Assembly: GCF_030247195.1 (NCBI RefSeq)
Contig: NC_080670.1
Coordinates: 99,224,336-99,288,335, forward strand
DNA: 64,000 nucleotides
Direction of reading: 5' to 3'
From: Topomyia yanbarensis
Lineage: Eukaryota > Arthropoda > Insecta > Diptera > Culicidae
A program made the translations under genes and the position numbers. The notes beneath the pieces were generated by a model. It searched no databases and was not told the origin of the DNA. It saw only the letters and a program-made list of their open reading frames with translations. Within the stretch, counting starts at the first letter, position 1. Each line of letters starts with the position of its first letter. This document shows, in pieces, positions 24,401 to 35,184 of this stretch.

Positions 24401-26708
24401 TTCCAAGAAAACAATAGAATTCGAGTAATGGGGCTCAGAGTGTCATTGTTTACATCTGCAATAACTACTTCGATTTCTTTGACAGAACGTATAGGGGCTA
24501 CCACACAAAGCGTTGAATTTTATTTACTAGATTGATTCTACATATGTCAAGCCACAATCTGACCTTATGGCGATTCCAAGAAAATAGAATTCGAGTAATG
24601 GGGCTCAGAGTGTCATTGTTTACATCTGCAACAACTACTTCGATTTCTTTGACAGAACGTATAGGCTACCACACGAAGTGTTGAATTTTATTAGCTAAAC
24701 TGATTCTACATATGCCCAGCCACAATCTGACCTTATGGCAATTCCAAGAAAACAATAGAATTCGAGTAATGGGGCTCAGAGTGTCATTGTTTACATCTGC
24801 AATAACTACTTCGATTTCTTTGACAGAACGTATGGGCTACCACACAAAGCGATGAATTTTATTAGCTATATTGATTCTACATATGCCCAGCCACAATCTG
24901 ACCTTATGGCGATTCCAAGAAAACAATAGAGTTCGAGTAATGGGGCTCAGAGTGTCATTGTTTACATCTGCAATAACTACTTCGATTTCTTTGACAGAAC
25001 GTATGGGCTACCACTTAAAGCGATGAATTTTATTAGCTAGATTGATTCTACATATGCCCAGCCACAATCTGACCTTATGGCGATTCCAAGAAAACAATAG
25101 AATTCGAGTAATGGGGCTCAGAGTGTCATTGTTTACATCTGCAATAACTGCTTCGATTTCTTTGACAGAACGTATGGGCTACCACAAAAAGCGTTGAATT
25201 TCATTAGTTAGACTGATTCTACACATGCCCAGCCACAATCTGACCTTATGGCGATTCTAAGAAAACAATAGAATTTGAGTAATGGGGCTCAGAGTGTCAT
25301 TGTGTACATCTGAAATAACTGCTTCGATTTCTTCGACAGAACGTATGGATTATCACACAAAGCGTTGAATTTTATTAGCTAGATTGATTCTACATATGCC
25401 CAGCCACAATCTGACCTTATGGCGATTCTAAGAAAACAATAGAATTCGAGTAATGGGGCTCAGAGTGTCATTGTTTACATCTGAAATAACTGCTTCGATT
25501 TCGTTGACAGAATGTATGGGCTACCACACAAAGCGTTGAATTTTATTAGCTAGACTGATTCTACATATGCCCAGCCACAATCTGACCTTATGGCGATTCC
25601 AAGGAAACAATAGAATTCGAGTAATGGGCTCAGAGTGTCATTGTTTACATATGCAATAACTGCTTCGATTTCTTTGACAGAACGTATGGGCTACCACACA
25701 AACGTTGAATTTTATTAGCTATATTGATTCTACATATGCACAGCCACAATCTGACCTCATGGCGATTCCAAGAAAACAATAGAATTCGAGTAATGGGGCT
25801 CAGAGTGTCATTGTTTACATCTGCAATAACTGCTTCGATTTCTTTGACAGGACGTATGGGCTACCACACAAAGCGATGAATTTTATTAGCTAGATTGATT
25901 CTACATATGACCAGCCACAATCTGACCTTATGACGATTCCAAGAAAACAATAGAATTCGAGTAATGGGGCTCAGAGTGTCATTGTTTACATCTGCAATAA
26001 CTGCTTCGATTTCTTTGACAGAACGTATGGGCTACCACACAAAGCGTTGAATTTTATTAGCTAGACTGATTCTACATATGCCTAGCCACAATCTGACCTT
26101 ATGGCGATTCCAAGAAAACAATAGAATTCGACTAATGGGGCTCAGAGTGTCATTGTTTACATCTGCAATAACTGCTTCGATTTCTTTGACAGAACGTATG
26201 GGCTACCACACAAAGCGATGAATTTTATTAGCTAGATTGATTCTACATATGCCCAGCCACAATCTGACCTTATGGCGATTCCAAGAAAATAATAGAATTC
26301 GAGTACAGTCGTGATTCGCTGGTTGGGCCACAGCCTTGTCCAACTAACGAATTTTATTCGCTAGTTGGACCGACTGATAAATGTTAAAAACTCTCCAAAA
26401 GAGATGTTGGCAGTGTAAATACATCTGTTCATATCTCTAAATACTGTCAGATTGATTGTCAAAGTAAATTTGACACGAAATTTGGACGTTCAGATGCTTT
26501 TTAGTTGGACAATGGTCCAACTAGCGGAGGTCCAACTAAAAAGCGGTTCAGTTAAAAAGTGTCCAACCAGCGAATCACGACTGTAATGGGGCTCAGAGTG
26601 TCATTGTTTACATCTGCAATAACTGCTTCGATTTCTTTGACAGAACGTATGGGCTAACACACAAAGCGTTGAATTTTATTAGCTAGACTGATTCTACACA
26701 TGCCCAGC
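21490..26708. repeat. 171-bp tandem satellite, block 1 (about 29 copies)
   Basis: The monomer contains TTCGATTTCTTTGACAGAAC, GCGTTGAATTTTATTAGCTA, CAGCCACAATCTGACCTTAT and GGGCTCAGAGTGTCATTGTT. The word TTCGATTTC recurs at 21491, 21662, 21833 and 22003, giving a 170-171 bp period. Diagnostic variants show higher-order structure: monomers near 21855, 22023, 22373 and 22545 recur about 2,637 bp later near 24489, 24660, 25011 and 25182. A small rearrangement near 22650-22700 repeats CTTATGGCGATTCCAAG. The array is interrupted by a MITE at 26306-26583 and stops at 26708. No coding capacity. Confidence 0.95.
26306..26583. mobile_element. 278-bp MITE with TA target duplication
   Basis: The terminal inverted repeats are perfect over at least 20 bp (CAGTCGTGATTCGCTGGTTG), and the element is flanked by TA on both sides (26304-26305 and 26584-26585). 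Removing it and one TA leaves an uninterrupted satellite monomer (GAGTAATGGGGC), which confirms a clean insertion. The TA duplication and CAGT termini fit a Tc1/mariner or pogo-type MITE; that assignment is inference. Subterminal GTTGGAC/GTCCAAC words are repeated several times and may be transposase binding sites. Confidence 0.9.
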
Positions 26709-26990
26709 CACCCACATTACCACGGCAGATGGATAGCTAACCGGTGGCGAGATGCCCAACCTGCCAACACCGATCGCCTCAATACATGCCGACAAGTGAC
26801 GGGCGAACGAAATGCAGGCTCAGATGCAACTACCAGGCGGATGGCTGCATTCTTTGCTATGAATATTAGCCCCGTCATTCGCATGCCTTTTGTCTGCCGT
26901 TCGCCCGCCATCCAGTCGCCAGCATGCCTGCCGGCGGATGGTACCTTCAGGTGGGGCATCCTGCCTCCCATAGAGTAACAAATAATTCAA
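26709..26990. other. GC-rich segment of unknown origin
   Basis: Base composition changes abruptly from AT-rich satellite to about 55% GC. A 92-codon ORF is open on the plus strand (26700-26978) and another is open on the minus strand. Neither has a motif I recognise, and open frames are expected by chance in GC-rich DNA. It could be an exon fragment or part of an unrecognised element. The left boundary is exactly the satellite end. Confidence 0.35.
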
Positions 26991-26995
26991 AGTTG

Positions 26996-27084
26996 TTCTA
27001 AATCGATGAAACGTGTAAAAGCTGTCTGTAAACGTCAAAATTTGACGTTTAATGACAGCTCATACTCCTTTCATCGATTTAGAA
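26996..27084. repeat. 89-bp hairpin
   Basis: The ends TTCTAAATCGATGAAACG and the complement of TTCTAAATCGATGAAAGG pair, as do the inner AGCTGTC/GACAGCT and AAACGTCAAA/TTTGACGTTT blocks. The whole segment can fold into one imperfect hairpin. It is probably a tiny MITE. Confidence 0.65.
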
Positions 27085-27126
27085 ATATTATTCAAGAAAA
27101 ATTGAAAATGTTTTACAAAGTACATT

Positions 27127-27363
27127 TCTCGACAAACATATGATTACGGCCTAAAAGCCAACTGTCAAAATCCACTTTGAATGGAAATTCCAGACAAACC
27201 GTTACTAGTCGAGCACAGTTCACAACAGTTTATGAAAGAGAAAACTTTTCTCTTTCGTTTACTACCAACATCTGTGATTGACGTGTAACGGTTTGTCCGG
27301 AATTTCCATTCAAAGTGGATTTTGACAGTTGGCTTTTAGGCCGTAATCATATGTTTGTCGAGA
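27127..27363. mobile_element. 237-bp MITE with about 79-bp terminal inverted repeats
   Basis: The outer arms match for about 79 bp with roughly one difference that I can see (terminal words TCTCGACAAACATATGATTA and its complement). The loop of about 80 bp contains GAAAGAGAAAACTTTTCTCTTTC, itself a hairpin. No ORF. High arm identity suggests a recent insertion. The target duplication is not clear. Confidence 0.85.
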
Positions 27364-27891
27364 TTTAATATTAGTTAATCTGAAAAAAAAAGTTCTTAAA
27401 GTTTTGTATTTCTGGATTTGTGTGGATAATTTCTGCATAATTTGTTTCGGAATTTTGGACTGCAGTTTTTGAATTTTCTAGTTGTTTAATTGTTTGATTT
27501 TTCAGTTGTACTTATTAACATTAGTAACAGTTATACAATGCTCTGCCAAGTGATGTTATACAGCAAAGTTAGTGTGATGCAGCTTGGCCACACAGCTGAG
27601 GCCAAGTTTCCGCTGGAGAACGTGTTTGTAAATCATCCGTCGGAAATGCAATCAAATATGTGATCCACTCGTTCGTCTGGTTTACTCAAACATGGGTTAT
27701 GGCTAGTTTAAAGCCGACTAAGCGGCAGTGAAGATGGCTAACGCACATAAATGCAATGTAACGTTGCTACGGATGTAGTACTTTGATATTTTGTATAAAT
27801 TATATGCTTAGGCACAATCACAGTGCGTTTTTGTGGATACCAAGTTACTACAGATCAAATCGATACCGCTCAGTCGGCTTACCCGGTACCT

Positions 27892-28074
27892 GGTCAAACC
27901 ATTCGCAATTTGATTCGAAATCCTGAATGAATTCAATATGGAATCCAGTTGAAAGGCAACAACCGATTCCGAAACCTCAGAAGGTCAGAATAGGTTATTG
28001 CATTTGAGCTAAGTCGAAATCCTTATTGAATTCATTCAAGATACCGAACCGGTTTCGGAATCGATTTGACTGAG
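27892..28074. mobile_element. dispersed repeat related to 20471-20600
   Basis: It starts GGTCAAACCATTCGCAATTT and ends GGTTTCGGAATCGATTTGAC. The left half (ATTCGAAATCC, GAATTCAATATGG, AACCGATTCCGAAAC) is partly inverted in the right half (CGAAATCC, GAATTCATTCAAGAT, ACCGGTTTCGG). MITE-like; family name unknown. Confidence 0.45.
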
Positions 28075-28103
28075 TATATTTGAGTAAACCGAAGGCGTTA
28101 GTA

Positions 28104-28251
28104 CCCTCTAAGAACGGGTGGTTTCAAAATCGTCCAATAAAGGACGTTCGTTGGACCAATTTGTACAACGTCCAAATAACCGTTCAACAAACGTCCATCG
28201 TTGGACCCGTGTTGAACGGTTTTGCAACAATTTTTTGGACGTCTTAGTGGG
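28104..28251. mobile_element. 148-bp MITE nested in foldback F2
   Basis: The termini CCCTCTAAGA and the complement of CCCACTAAGA are flanked by TA at 28102-28103 and 28252-28253. The interior has repeated GTTGGAC and ACGTCC(A) words in both orientations. The TA duplication fits a Tc1/mariner-type MITE. Short imperfect termini suggest an older copy. Confidence 0.6.
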
Positions 28252-28260
28252 TATAAAGGG

Positions 28261-28377
28261 GCGCAAATAGTGTGCAGAGAGTGAAGCCAAAAAAGTCTAC
28301 TTATCGAGCAAAATTGCTACAAAGACGGATTCCAATTGTGCACGTTAGGTAGACTTTTTTGACTTCACTCTTTGCGC
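28261..28377. repeat. 117-bp hairpin nested in foldback F2
   Basis: The left arm (GCGCAAATAG, AGAGTGAAGCCAAAAAAGTC) pairs with the right arm (GACTTTTTTGACTTCACTCT, TTTGCGC). About 45 bp of loop separates them. Probably a small MITE. Confidence 0.7.
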
Positions 28378-28639
28378 AATTGTTCTCTATAAACTGTGGA
28401 GTAAACCGGACAAATAAGTGAATCACAGGTTGGTTTGCACATCCGCCGGCGGATTTGATAACACCTCTTCAGGTGGACCGTCAGCGGCTTTATGCAGCTT
28501 GGTATCCTTCGATGCGACTATGTGGTCCAGCCACACAACGCTAGCTTTGCTGCATAACATAACTGGCAGAGCACCACGTCACTGTTACTAGTGTTATTAA
28601 GCACAACTGAGGAATGATAAATTCTATAATTTGTAAATT

Positions 28640-29935
28640 CAAAAACTGAACGAAATTCTAAAACAGGATAAATTATGTACATTAGAAATACAAGACGTTG
28701 AGGGCGAAAAATTTATAGTTTTTTGAAAATAAATGACAGAAGTAACAAAAATATATAAATTGCTTGCTAAAAATATCTAAAATTCAAGATATCTGTAATC
28801 AAAATTTTAAAAATTTTGAGATTAGAGAATTCCAATAACAACAACAAACATCCACAAAAATTAAAAAAATTGAATATTCCAAAATTAAACAATGTTATAA
28901 TTAAAAAAGTCTAAAATTAAAAAATCAAATCTTCAAAAATTCAGGAAAGTTGAAGAATTCAAATGTTAAAAATTATAAACTTCAAAAATCGAAATGTTCA
29001 AAAAGTAAGACCCAAAAATTCAGGAACACAATGATACAAAAATTCATGTAATGCAATTCAAGTATTACAAATTCAATAGTTCAATAGTTCTAAAATACAA
29101 AGATGCAAAAATTCCAAATCAAATTAATACAACCACAATAAAAATACAAATACAAAAAGAAAAAATCAAAAATACAGAATAACTAAAATTCAAAAGCACT
29201 AAAAATACAAAAAATGATAAGCCCTTTTAGCACAAAATTCTCAAATTCAAAAGATCAAAAATTGAAGACATCAAAAATTCAGAAATTCGAAAATTCAAGA
29301 ATTCGAAGATTTTTAAATCCAAAAATTGAAAAAGAAATAAAAATTCAAAGATCCGGTATTTCAAAGGTTCAGAAATTCAAAAACTCGAAAAATCAATGAT
29401 TAAAGCATGCAAAAATTTGAAAATTCTGGTATCAAAAATTCAATAACTCCAATATTCAATTATTAAAAGTTCCAAAATTCGAAGAGCAAAGAATTCAAAA
29501 ATTCTGTAATTCAGAAATTCAAATTCAAACATTCAAATATTAAAAAAATATCAAGAATTCAGCAATTAAAAAATTCTTGTATTCTAAAATTAAAAACTGC
29601 AATTCAACGCAACAACAACACAAATTTACAAACACAAAAATACAACAAAAACAAAACACAAAAATATATAAATGCAAACATGCAAAGGATCAATAAATTA
29701 AAAATTCAAGATAACAAAATACTAAATATTCAGAAATTGAAAAAGTTCAATAAGGTCAAAGATTCAAAAATTCAAGAATATGAATTTTTTAGAAATTTCA
29801 ATAACCAAAAATTCAATATTTTGAAAATTCAACCATTCAAAAATTCTAATGTCTAAAATTAAAAACCTCGAAAATTTATAAAAATCCGATATTGAAAAAT
29901 TCTTAAGTTCAAAAATTCAAATTTCAGAAAAAAAA
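28640..29935. repeat. degenerate 8-bp repeat tract (AATTCAAA-like)
   Basis: About 80% AT, built of words such as AAAATTCA, AAATTCGA and AAATACAA that recur at 8-bp spacing. At 29280-29320, for example, consecutive octamers read AGAAATTC, GAAAATTC, AAGAATTC. It is much more diverged than the 4.4-19.7 kb array but keeps the same period and a related unit. Short ORFs such as the one at 29214-29399 are by-products of the repeat. Confidence 0.8.
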
Positions 29936-31197
29936 CGTTTTTAATCCACCTAACAGTGTGATGAGACATTTCTTATAACTCTTATCACTCTCTTCGGATA
30001 TTATATCGTTTGAGAACATTTAGAACTTGATGCTTCGCGATGTTTTTGATAACACATACTACATGGGATAGTGGCAGGACTCAGAGAATCGTTCAAATCA
30101 GCATATGACAGCATCAGTGCTAGAAATCTCAAACCAAATCAATGGGAAAGCGAAAAAATGCCCCAAAAAATAGACATACAAACGAATTATTGCTAATGCT
30201 CTGTTAATAAAATATCTAAATTCCTCAATCAATGCATTGTGGTGGGAAAACTGAATTTTCCTAAAGGGGTTATGTATATTGTACTGAGCCAAAAAAATCG
30301 AATTTTTCTTTGAATCGATTTGAAATTTATACTTTACTCAAATTTCCAACGCGACTGAGAACTAAGAAATCAACGCTTTTTCTTGAAAAAAGCGATACTA
30401 GCAGTAATACCATTCAAAGAAAATCAACAGTGAATATTTCCAGACTTGGTTTTATTTCCTATTTAAGAACTATTGTGTTTTTACATCCTAGATTGCATGA
30501 TTCAGTGATCGAAACCCAAAACTTCATGAAGTATCTGAAATTATTAAATTAAAATTTGTGTTTGCTATTGAAATTGACAATATGATAGTATCGCCCCTTT
30601 GGCGATTGTTTACTTTTTCGGTACCACCTATCAGCATTCAAGTATCTCCCTTACGTTTTTTTTTTTCAATACCAATTTTACAGTTGGTGGGGGTTTGGTG
30701 AAAATCGATCTTACTGTCCAAACGGCATAATTCCGAAACCGTAATTTTTGAAGTTTTAAATTTATGCAGAATTATTTTTGAGAAAATAGTAACAGAGTTC
30801 GTGTCTTTATCGAATTTGTTGAGACTTTATTGTAGTCATGAATATTAACCTGAGAAAATTCACCATAAATACTTCTTGGATGGTATACCGTCAAAATTAT
30901 TTTATTAAATGGTGCGCTGTTTAACGTTTGTAAAACTCATCGAAGATACTAAACCTCCGAAATTGGCGGTTTCAAAATGATGTTATCTTGACCTTAAATT
31001 ACTGTTTTTGAACATTTGACCTATACATATAATTGGTCATACAACAAAAATCAAATGCTCATCAAAATCGATCAGGACCTGCTAGAGTCGAATGGAAATC
31101 GTCATTTTTCATAAATTTGTCTCTACATTCGGAAAGTGTTATCCTCGTTATTAATCATATTACGTTTTCGTCTCAACTCGACGCATTCCCAAAATAA

Positions 31198-31573
31198 AAA
31201 CCTGTTTTAATCTACCTAGTGGTGTAATTGTGCTTTTCTCATTTTTCCAGACTACGATTCCATGGCTGGTTATGTTCAATACAATGGTGGAAATGAATAT
31301 TACATGTTCAGTACGATTTGCACATACGTACAATGGATCGACAGCCACGATCTTGAGATACTATGTGATACTGAAACATCGCTTAAAACTAGCGGCGGAT
31401 CATGGAGAAAGATCCGGGAGGTCCGGGTCCTGCCGAAAATTTTTAACTTGTTAAGAAATTTTAAACTAGTTTTAATTTTAAAGTAGCAACCCCTCACTGC
31501 ATACTCCCTCCGGGCCGGTATGATTGACGATTTTTAGAGTGATTGCATAACCTTTCTATATGAGAAAGGCAAA
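31198..31573 (+). mobile_element. hairpin-tailed repeat, short nested copy
   Basis: Starts AAACCTGTTTTAATCTACCT, continues AGTGGTGTAATTGTG, and ends with CCTTTCTATATGAGAAAGG (31551-31569, a 7-bp stem with ATATG loop) followed by CAAAAA. The same 5' and 3' motifs bound the copy at 38419. About 375 bp, non-coding. A structured 3' end with a short A tail resembles SINE or non-LTR-derived elements; this is inference. Confidence 0.6.
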
Positions 31574-31905
31574 AATGTACCAAAGTCCAAAAAAGTCAAT
31601 TTTTGTCAAACATTATTTTTTTCGAGTTTACATCAAATCGCAATGTTTCATGCATTATAAAGTCATTTGGCATCAAAAATACAAATTTGATTCTGAAAAT
31701 TTTTCATTTCATTTGTGAACATCGATCCTGCCACCTCTGATTAACAGAGGTCACATTTTTTTCCACATACACACATACACACATACATACACAAACAGAC
31801 ATTTTCCGATATCGACGAACTGAGTCGATTGGCATATGACACTCGGCCCTGCCGGTCGGGATTAGATTGACGAATTTTAGAGTGAATGAGAAAGGCAAAA
31901 ACATT
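31574..31905 (+). mobile_element. hairpin-tailed repeat, 5'-truncated copy
   Basis: Contains an (ACAC)n-rich segment at about 31765-31800, then GATATCGACGAACTGAGTCG, ACTCGGCCCTGCCGG and GAATGAGAAAGGCAAAAACA. The 5' strand of the terminal hairpin is missing, while the downstream GAGAAAGGCAAAA is kept. It lies directly after the short copy. Confidence 0.55.
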
Positions 31906-33427
31906 TTTAACAAATGTTGAAAGTTATGCATTTTTTTTTTGGTGAGCAGTTCTATGTTTCATAGACATTAAATCAATTTTAACTTCGCTTCCTATTAAAT
32001 AAAGACCCTTATTACAGTACATCTCTACAAAAACGAGCTCGATTTGAAAATAAATCTGAGGATTATCATTGATTACAGAACTCTGAAATTTTCTATTGGA
32101 ATGTTTTCAGGCAGGAATTTGATATTGATGCTATTAGACAACTGTGAAATCAAGACCAATAGATCAGTTACATATCAGGACCCCATTCCGACAATTTATC
32201 AAAAGTCCTCATGATGTTTACAACAACAGGTTATCAATCTACGGATCAGATAATTGTTATTGTAATATTGAATTAAATCAGTCAGCATCAATAAATTATC
32301 AACTTCAATCCAATATTTTTTTGGCTGATGCGGGGGGGGGGGGTTGTATGGTGTTAAACCCCAAAACCTTCTCTTGGCTACACCGTTTCTTGGAGTTATT
32401 TACTTCGCTTTCATTTTCCGATATGTTTCAGATCGATCCGATGGTTATAAGTTTGAAAAATTGCAGTCAGAAGGTTCGTACAAAGTTCCTTCCAGACAAC
32501 TTGGAAGGGTTCGGCGATTATTTCTAGCGGTTGTAGATAGAAAAATGAAATACAAAATTCGTTTTATCGTAATAATATTTGGCTTATTTCAATGCATTAT
32601 TACTATATTGAACAAAAAAATAGGCGACAAAGAGTAATCCACAAACAACAAGCCATAACTTTTAAAGTATTCAAAATAGATATTTGAAGTCTTCACTAAA
32701 GTTATTCGCAAAAGTAAGAGCTACAAATTTGCTGAAGGCATCATTTCGATATAATCACTTCCAAGAAAATTTGTTAAAATATCTCACTCATAGGAGGATT
32801 AATCTGAAAAAGCACAATACCAAAAGAAAGGGCATATTGCCTCCATTATATTCTCCGAAGATACTATTGACCTAAAATAAGCCGTTTTGGCGTTAATAAT
32901 AGATTACATGTTTTTGGTCATATTTCTGGCAATGGGAAATGATAAAAATCTTTCGTCCGCATTTAATGTTAAATATCTCTTTTGATAATGGTCCGATTTC
33001 AACAATCTATAGCTTGTTCGAAAGGTATTCGTTAAAGCTGTCTAAAAACATATACATTGTTAATCTATGTTGTCAATTTCGACAGATAATTCAAAAAAAC
33101 TGCAAAAACGCCATTTTTACGCATTCAAACATTCATATCTTGGAAACTAAACATCAGAATCAAAAACAAATTAATAGCATTCATAGTGTTTTTTAGTTCT
33201 TTCATTTAAAATTGGTTTGGATAAGATCGGTTCAGCCATTGCTGAGAAACACGAATGAGAATTTGTCCGTTACATACACACACACACACAGACACACACA
33301 CACAGACATTGTCCCAAATCGTCGAGCTGAATCGATTGGTATATAAGACTCGGCCCTCCGGGCCTCGGAAAATTTTTGAAAGTTTGAGCGAATTCTATAC
33401 ATTTCTTTTATAAGAAATGTAAAAACA

Positions 33428-33628
33428 AAATATATAAATCCAGAAATTCAAAAACACAATAATGCAAACATACTAAAATACAGAAATACTAAAATTCTAA
33501 GAACATAAAAATTTCAAAAATACAAGAATCCATAAACACAAAAAATATAAAAATACAGGGATACAAAAAGTACAAAAATGCTAAAAATACAAAAATATTC
33601 AAATACAGAAATACAACAATCCAACAAT
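33428..33628. repeat. degenerate 8-bp repeat tract (AATACAAA-like)
   Basis: Words AATACAAA, AAATACTA and AATACAGA recur at about 8-bp spacing. The tract starts immediately after the terminal hairpin and A tail of the preceding element, and ends where the next foldback begins. Confidence 0.75.
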
Positions 33629-34489
33629 GAGTAAAGCCATGTCAAGTGATCCTCGATTTTTTCGCAAAATCACCGATCTTCTTAAGGTATATTTTATTGT
33701 ATAGGGATTATGGTGAATAGCTTTTGGTATTAATATTTCGTTACAATTCCTTTTTTTCTTTAAGATATTAACCCTTAAACTTTATTGCATGATAAAATTG
33801 AAAATTTTATATCTCAAAAACTACTAAAGATAATTCAATGAATTTTTGCACACTTATGGCATGATATTTGCACTATCTTATAAAAATATTTTTACTGTAT
33901 AATTGCATCTATTTAAAATTTTCAATTGTATTTTTTCTTGTGTTCTTCACGCTAAAAAATTTCAAAACGTATGTTAAGTTATGCGGCAATCTTTCACCTT
34001 CAATAATCTGTATTTATAATTTTTCATTTTTGTTCCTATCGAGAGTTATGGAGGATTTTGTAACAGTGCGCTGTTTCAACGCACGGCCCACTTTGATGCA
34101 GCCCGCGAGAACGTTCATATTGGCAACGTCGCACGTCACTACGTCAGAAAGCGCATCGTGTAGGAAGTGCGCATCGCATGACTAAAAGAAACCATATCTC
34201 TCGATTAGCGCAAAAGGGCAAACTTTTCAATACGAATTATCGAAGGTAATTTTTTCCGGATATTTTGAGATGCGTTAAATTTTTTTGACTGAAGTGCAAC
34301 GAAAATTATAGTTGTTAAATATATTTTTTATTATTATAATTTAACGCTACTAACGATTAACATCTTTAAAAACACTTTTGTTAGTCAAAATACATCTACG
34401 TTATATCCAAATTCTTTTTTAGTCTACAACATTACTATATGAAAGTGGAAAATCTTATGCCAACAGCATTTTATTTCACGTTTTTATTT

Positions 34490-35184
34490 TCACCGAGTGA
34501 ACAACGATGTGTCTTTTGAAAAAAGTTTACGTAAAATCTGTTGTTCAATCGCATCGATGTTGGGGTTTTTTATCACTATTGTTTCTGTTAATTCTGTTGA
34601 TTGGTGGTTCTCCAAGTTCTGGCACGATATTATTTATTTTTGTCGAATTTCAATTATTCATCAACGATCTTTATTTCAAAATCCTCGTTACAGTTTTCCG
34701 CATGTACTTGTTGAGTCATCGAATATTCCAGTTCCATTACTTTGGCAAACACTATAAGAAGAAAAATTAAACGCGTAAATTTTCCTATATTTTAAACGCG
34801 TTATATTATTCCAGTTCCATTACTTTGGCAAACACTATAAGAAGAAAAATTAAACGCGTAAATTTTCCTATATTTTAAACGCGTTATAGAGGATAAACAT
34901 TGGATGTAAAATCGAAAATTTAAGGAAAATTGTGTTTTGTTCATGTCCATATTTATTTTCGTTGTATTTTTTGCGCCCATTACGACATATGCTACACATG
35001 TGTTGACCAATATAATTTTTAAATTTATCACTCCACATGGATGCCATAAAAACAAGATACGACGAATATATTTATGATTTTTTTTAACGGAATACATCAT
35101 TCGTGTGATCGACCCATATTTATAACATAAATCAATCGAATGTTTTTTTGAGCAAATATTGTATATCTTGAGATAATATAGCAT
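34490..35184 (-). pseudogene. possible decayed transposase fragments in foldback F3
   Basis: On the minus strand, 35184-34801 is open for 127 codons and includes CVAYVVMGAKNTTK followed by FSLNFRF. This faintly resembles the N-terminal Cys and Phe pattern of THAP zinc-finger domains found in P-type transposases. A second open stretch (about 34635-34490) has a polar composition typical of coding DNA. The frames are interrupted by stops between them. Both similarities are weak, and the position inside long terminal inverted repeats is the main reason to consider a transposase origin. Confidence 0.2.
34725..34890. repeat. 83-bp direct tandem duplication
   Basis: Two adjacent copies (34725-34807 and 34808-34890) beginning ATTCCAGTTCCATTACTTTG are essentially identical; only the last bases differ. 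Each contains a small hairpin with AACGCGT/ACGCGTT arms. The near-identity implies a recent slippage or duplication event inside an otherwise old element. Confidence 0.9.

Larger units (their letters stand above)
27501..28611. mobile_element. foldback element, family F2, copy 1, with nested insertions
   Basis: The left arm (27501 to about 27730) and right arm (about 28390-28611) are inverted, diverged copies. They share GTTGTRCTTAATAACA-like ends, CTCTGCCA, ATGCAGC and the GGTTTACTC block. The interior holds a dispersed repeat (27892-28074), a TA-flanked MITE (28104-28251) and a hairpin (28261-28377). The same arm sequence recurs at 41884-42776, defining a two-copy family in this window. No transposase. 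Confidence 0.65.
29936..33427 (+). mobile_element. composite of hairpin-tailed repeats (CACCTAGTGG family), outer copy
   Basis: The left end has TTTTTAATCCACCTAACAGTG, a diverged form of the family 5' motif also seen at about 31198 and 38419. The right end has ACTCGGCCCTCCGGGCCTCG, then a hairpin with stem ACATTTCTT/AAGAAATGT (33400-33421) and an A-rich tail. In between are unassigned AT-rich DNA, a 13-bp G run near 32332 and nested copies at 31198-31573 and 31574-31905. Short ORFs up to 127 aa (for example 32144-32527) show no recognisable domain. I cannot prove that the two ends belong to one original insertion. Confidence 0.4.

Noticed and set aside
21490..26708. CRISPR-like array
   Set aside because: Repeats are 171 bp and directly adjacent, with no unique spacers. 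This is a eukaryotic satellite.
26717..27038. Minus-strand ORFs of 72-84 codons in the GC-rich segment
   Set aside because: Open on both strands with no motif. High GC lowers stop frequency, so length alone is not evidence.
32332..32344. G-run as a G-quadruplex or regulatory site
   Set aside because: It is a single uninterrupted run in unassigned DNA with no other supporting G-tracts. Nothing else indicates function.
31700..33310. CA/CACA microsatellites as independent loci
   Set aside because: They sit at a fixed place within the hairpin-tailed repeat family (also at 39.57 and 53.89 kb), so they are part of that element.
34497..34770. Two overlapping plus-strand ORFs of 86-87 codons with hydrophobic segments
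   Set aside because: They overlap each other in different frames inside a foldback loop, and the minus strand looks more coding-like.
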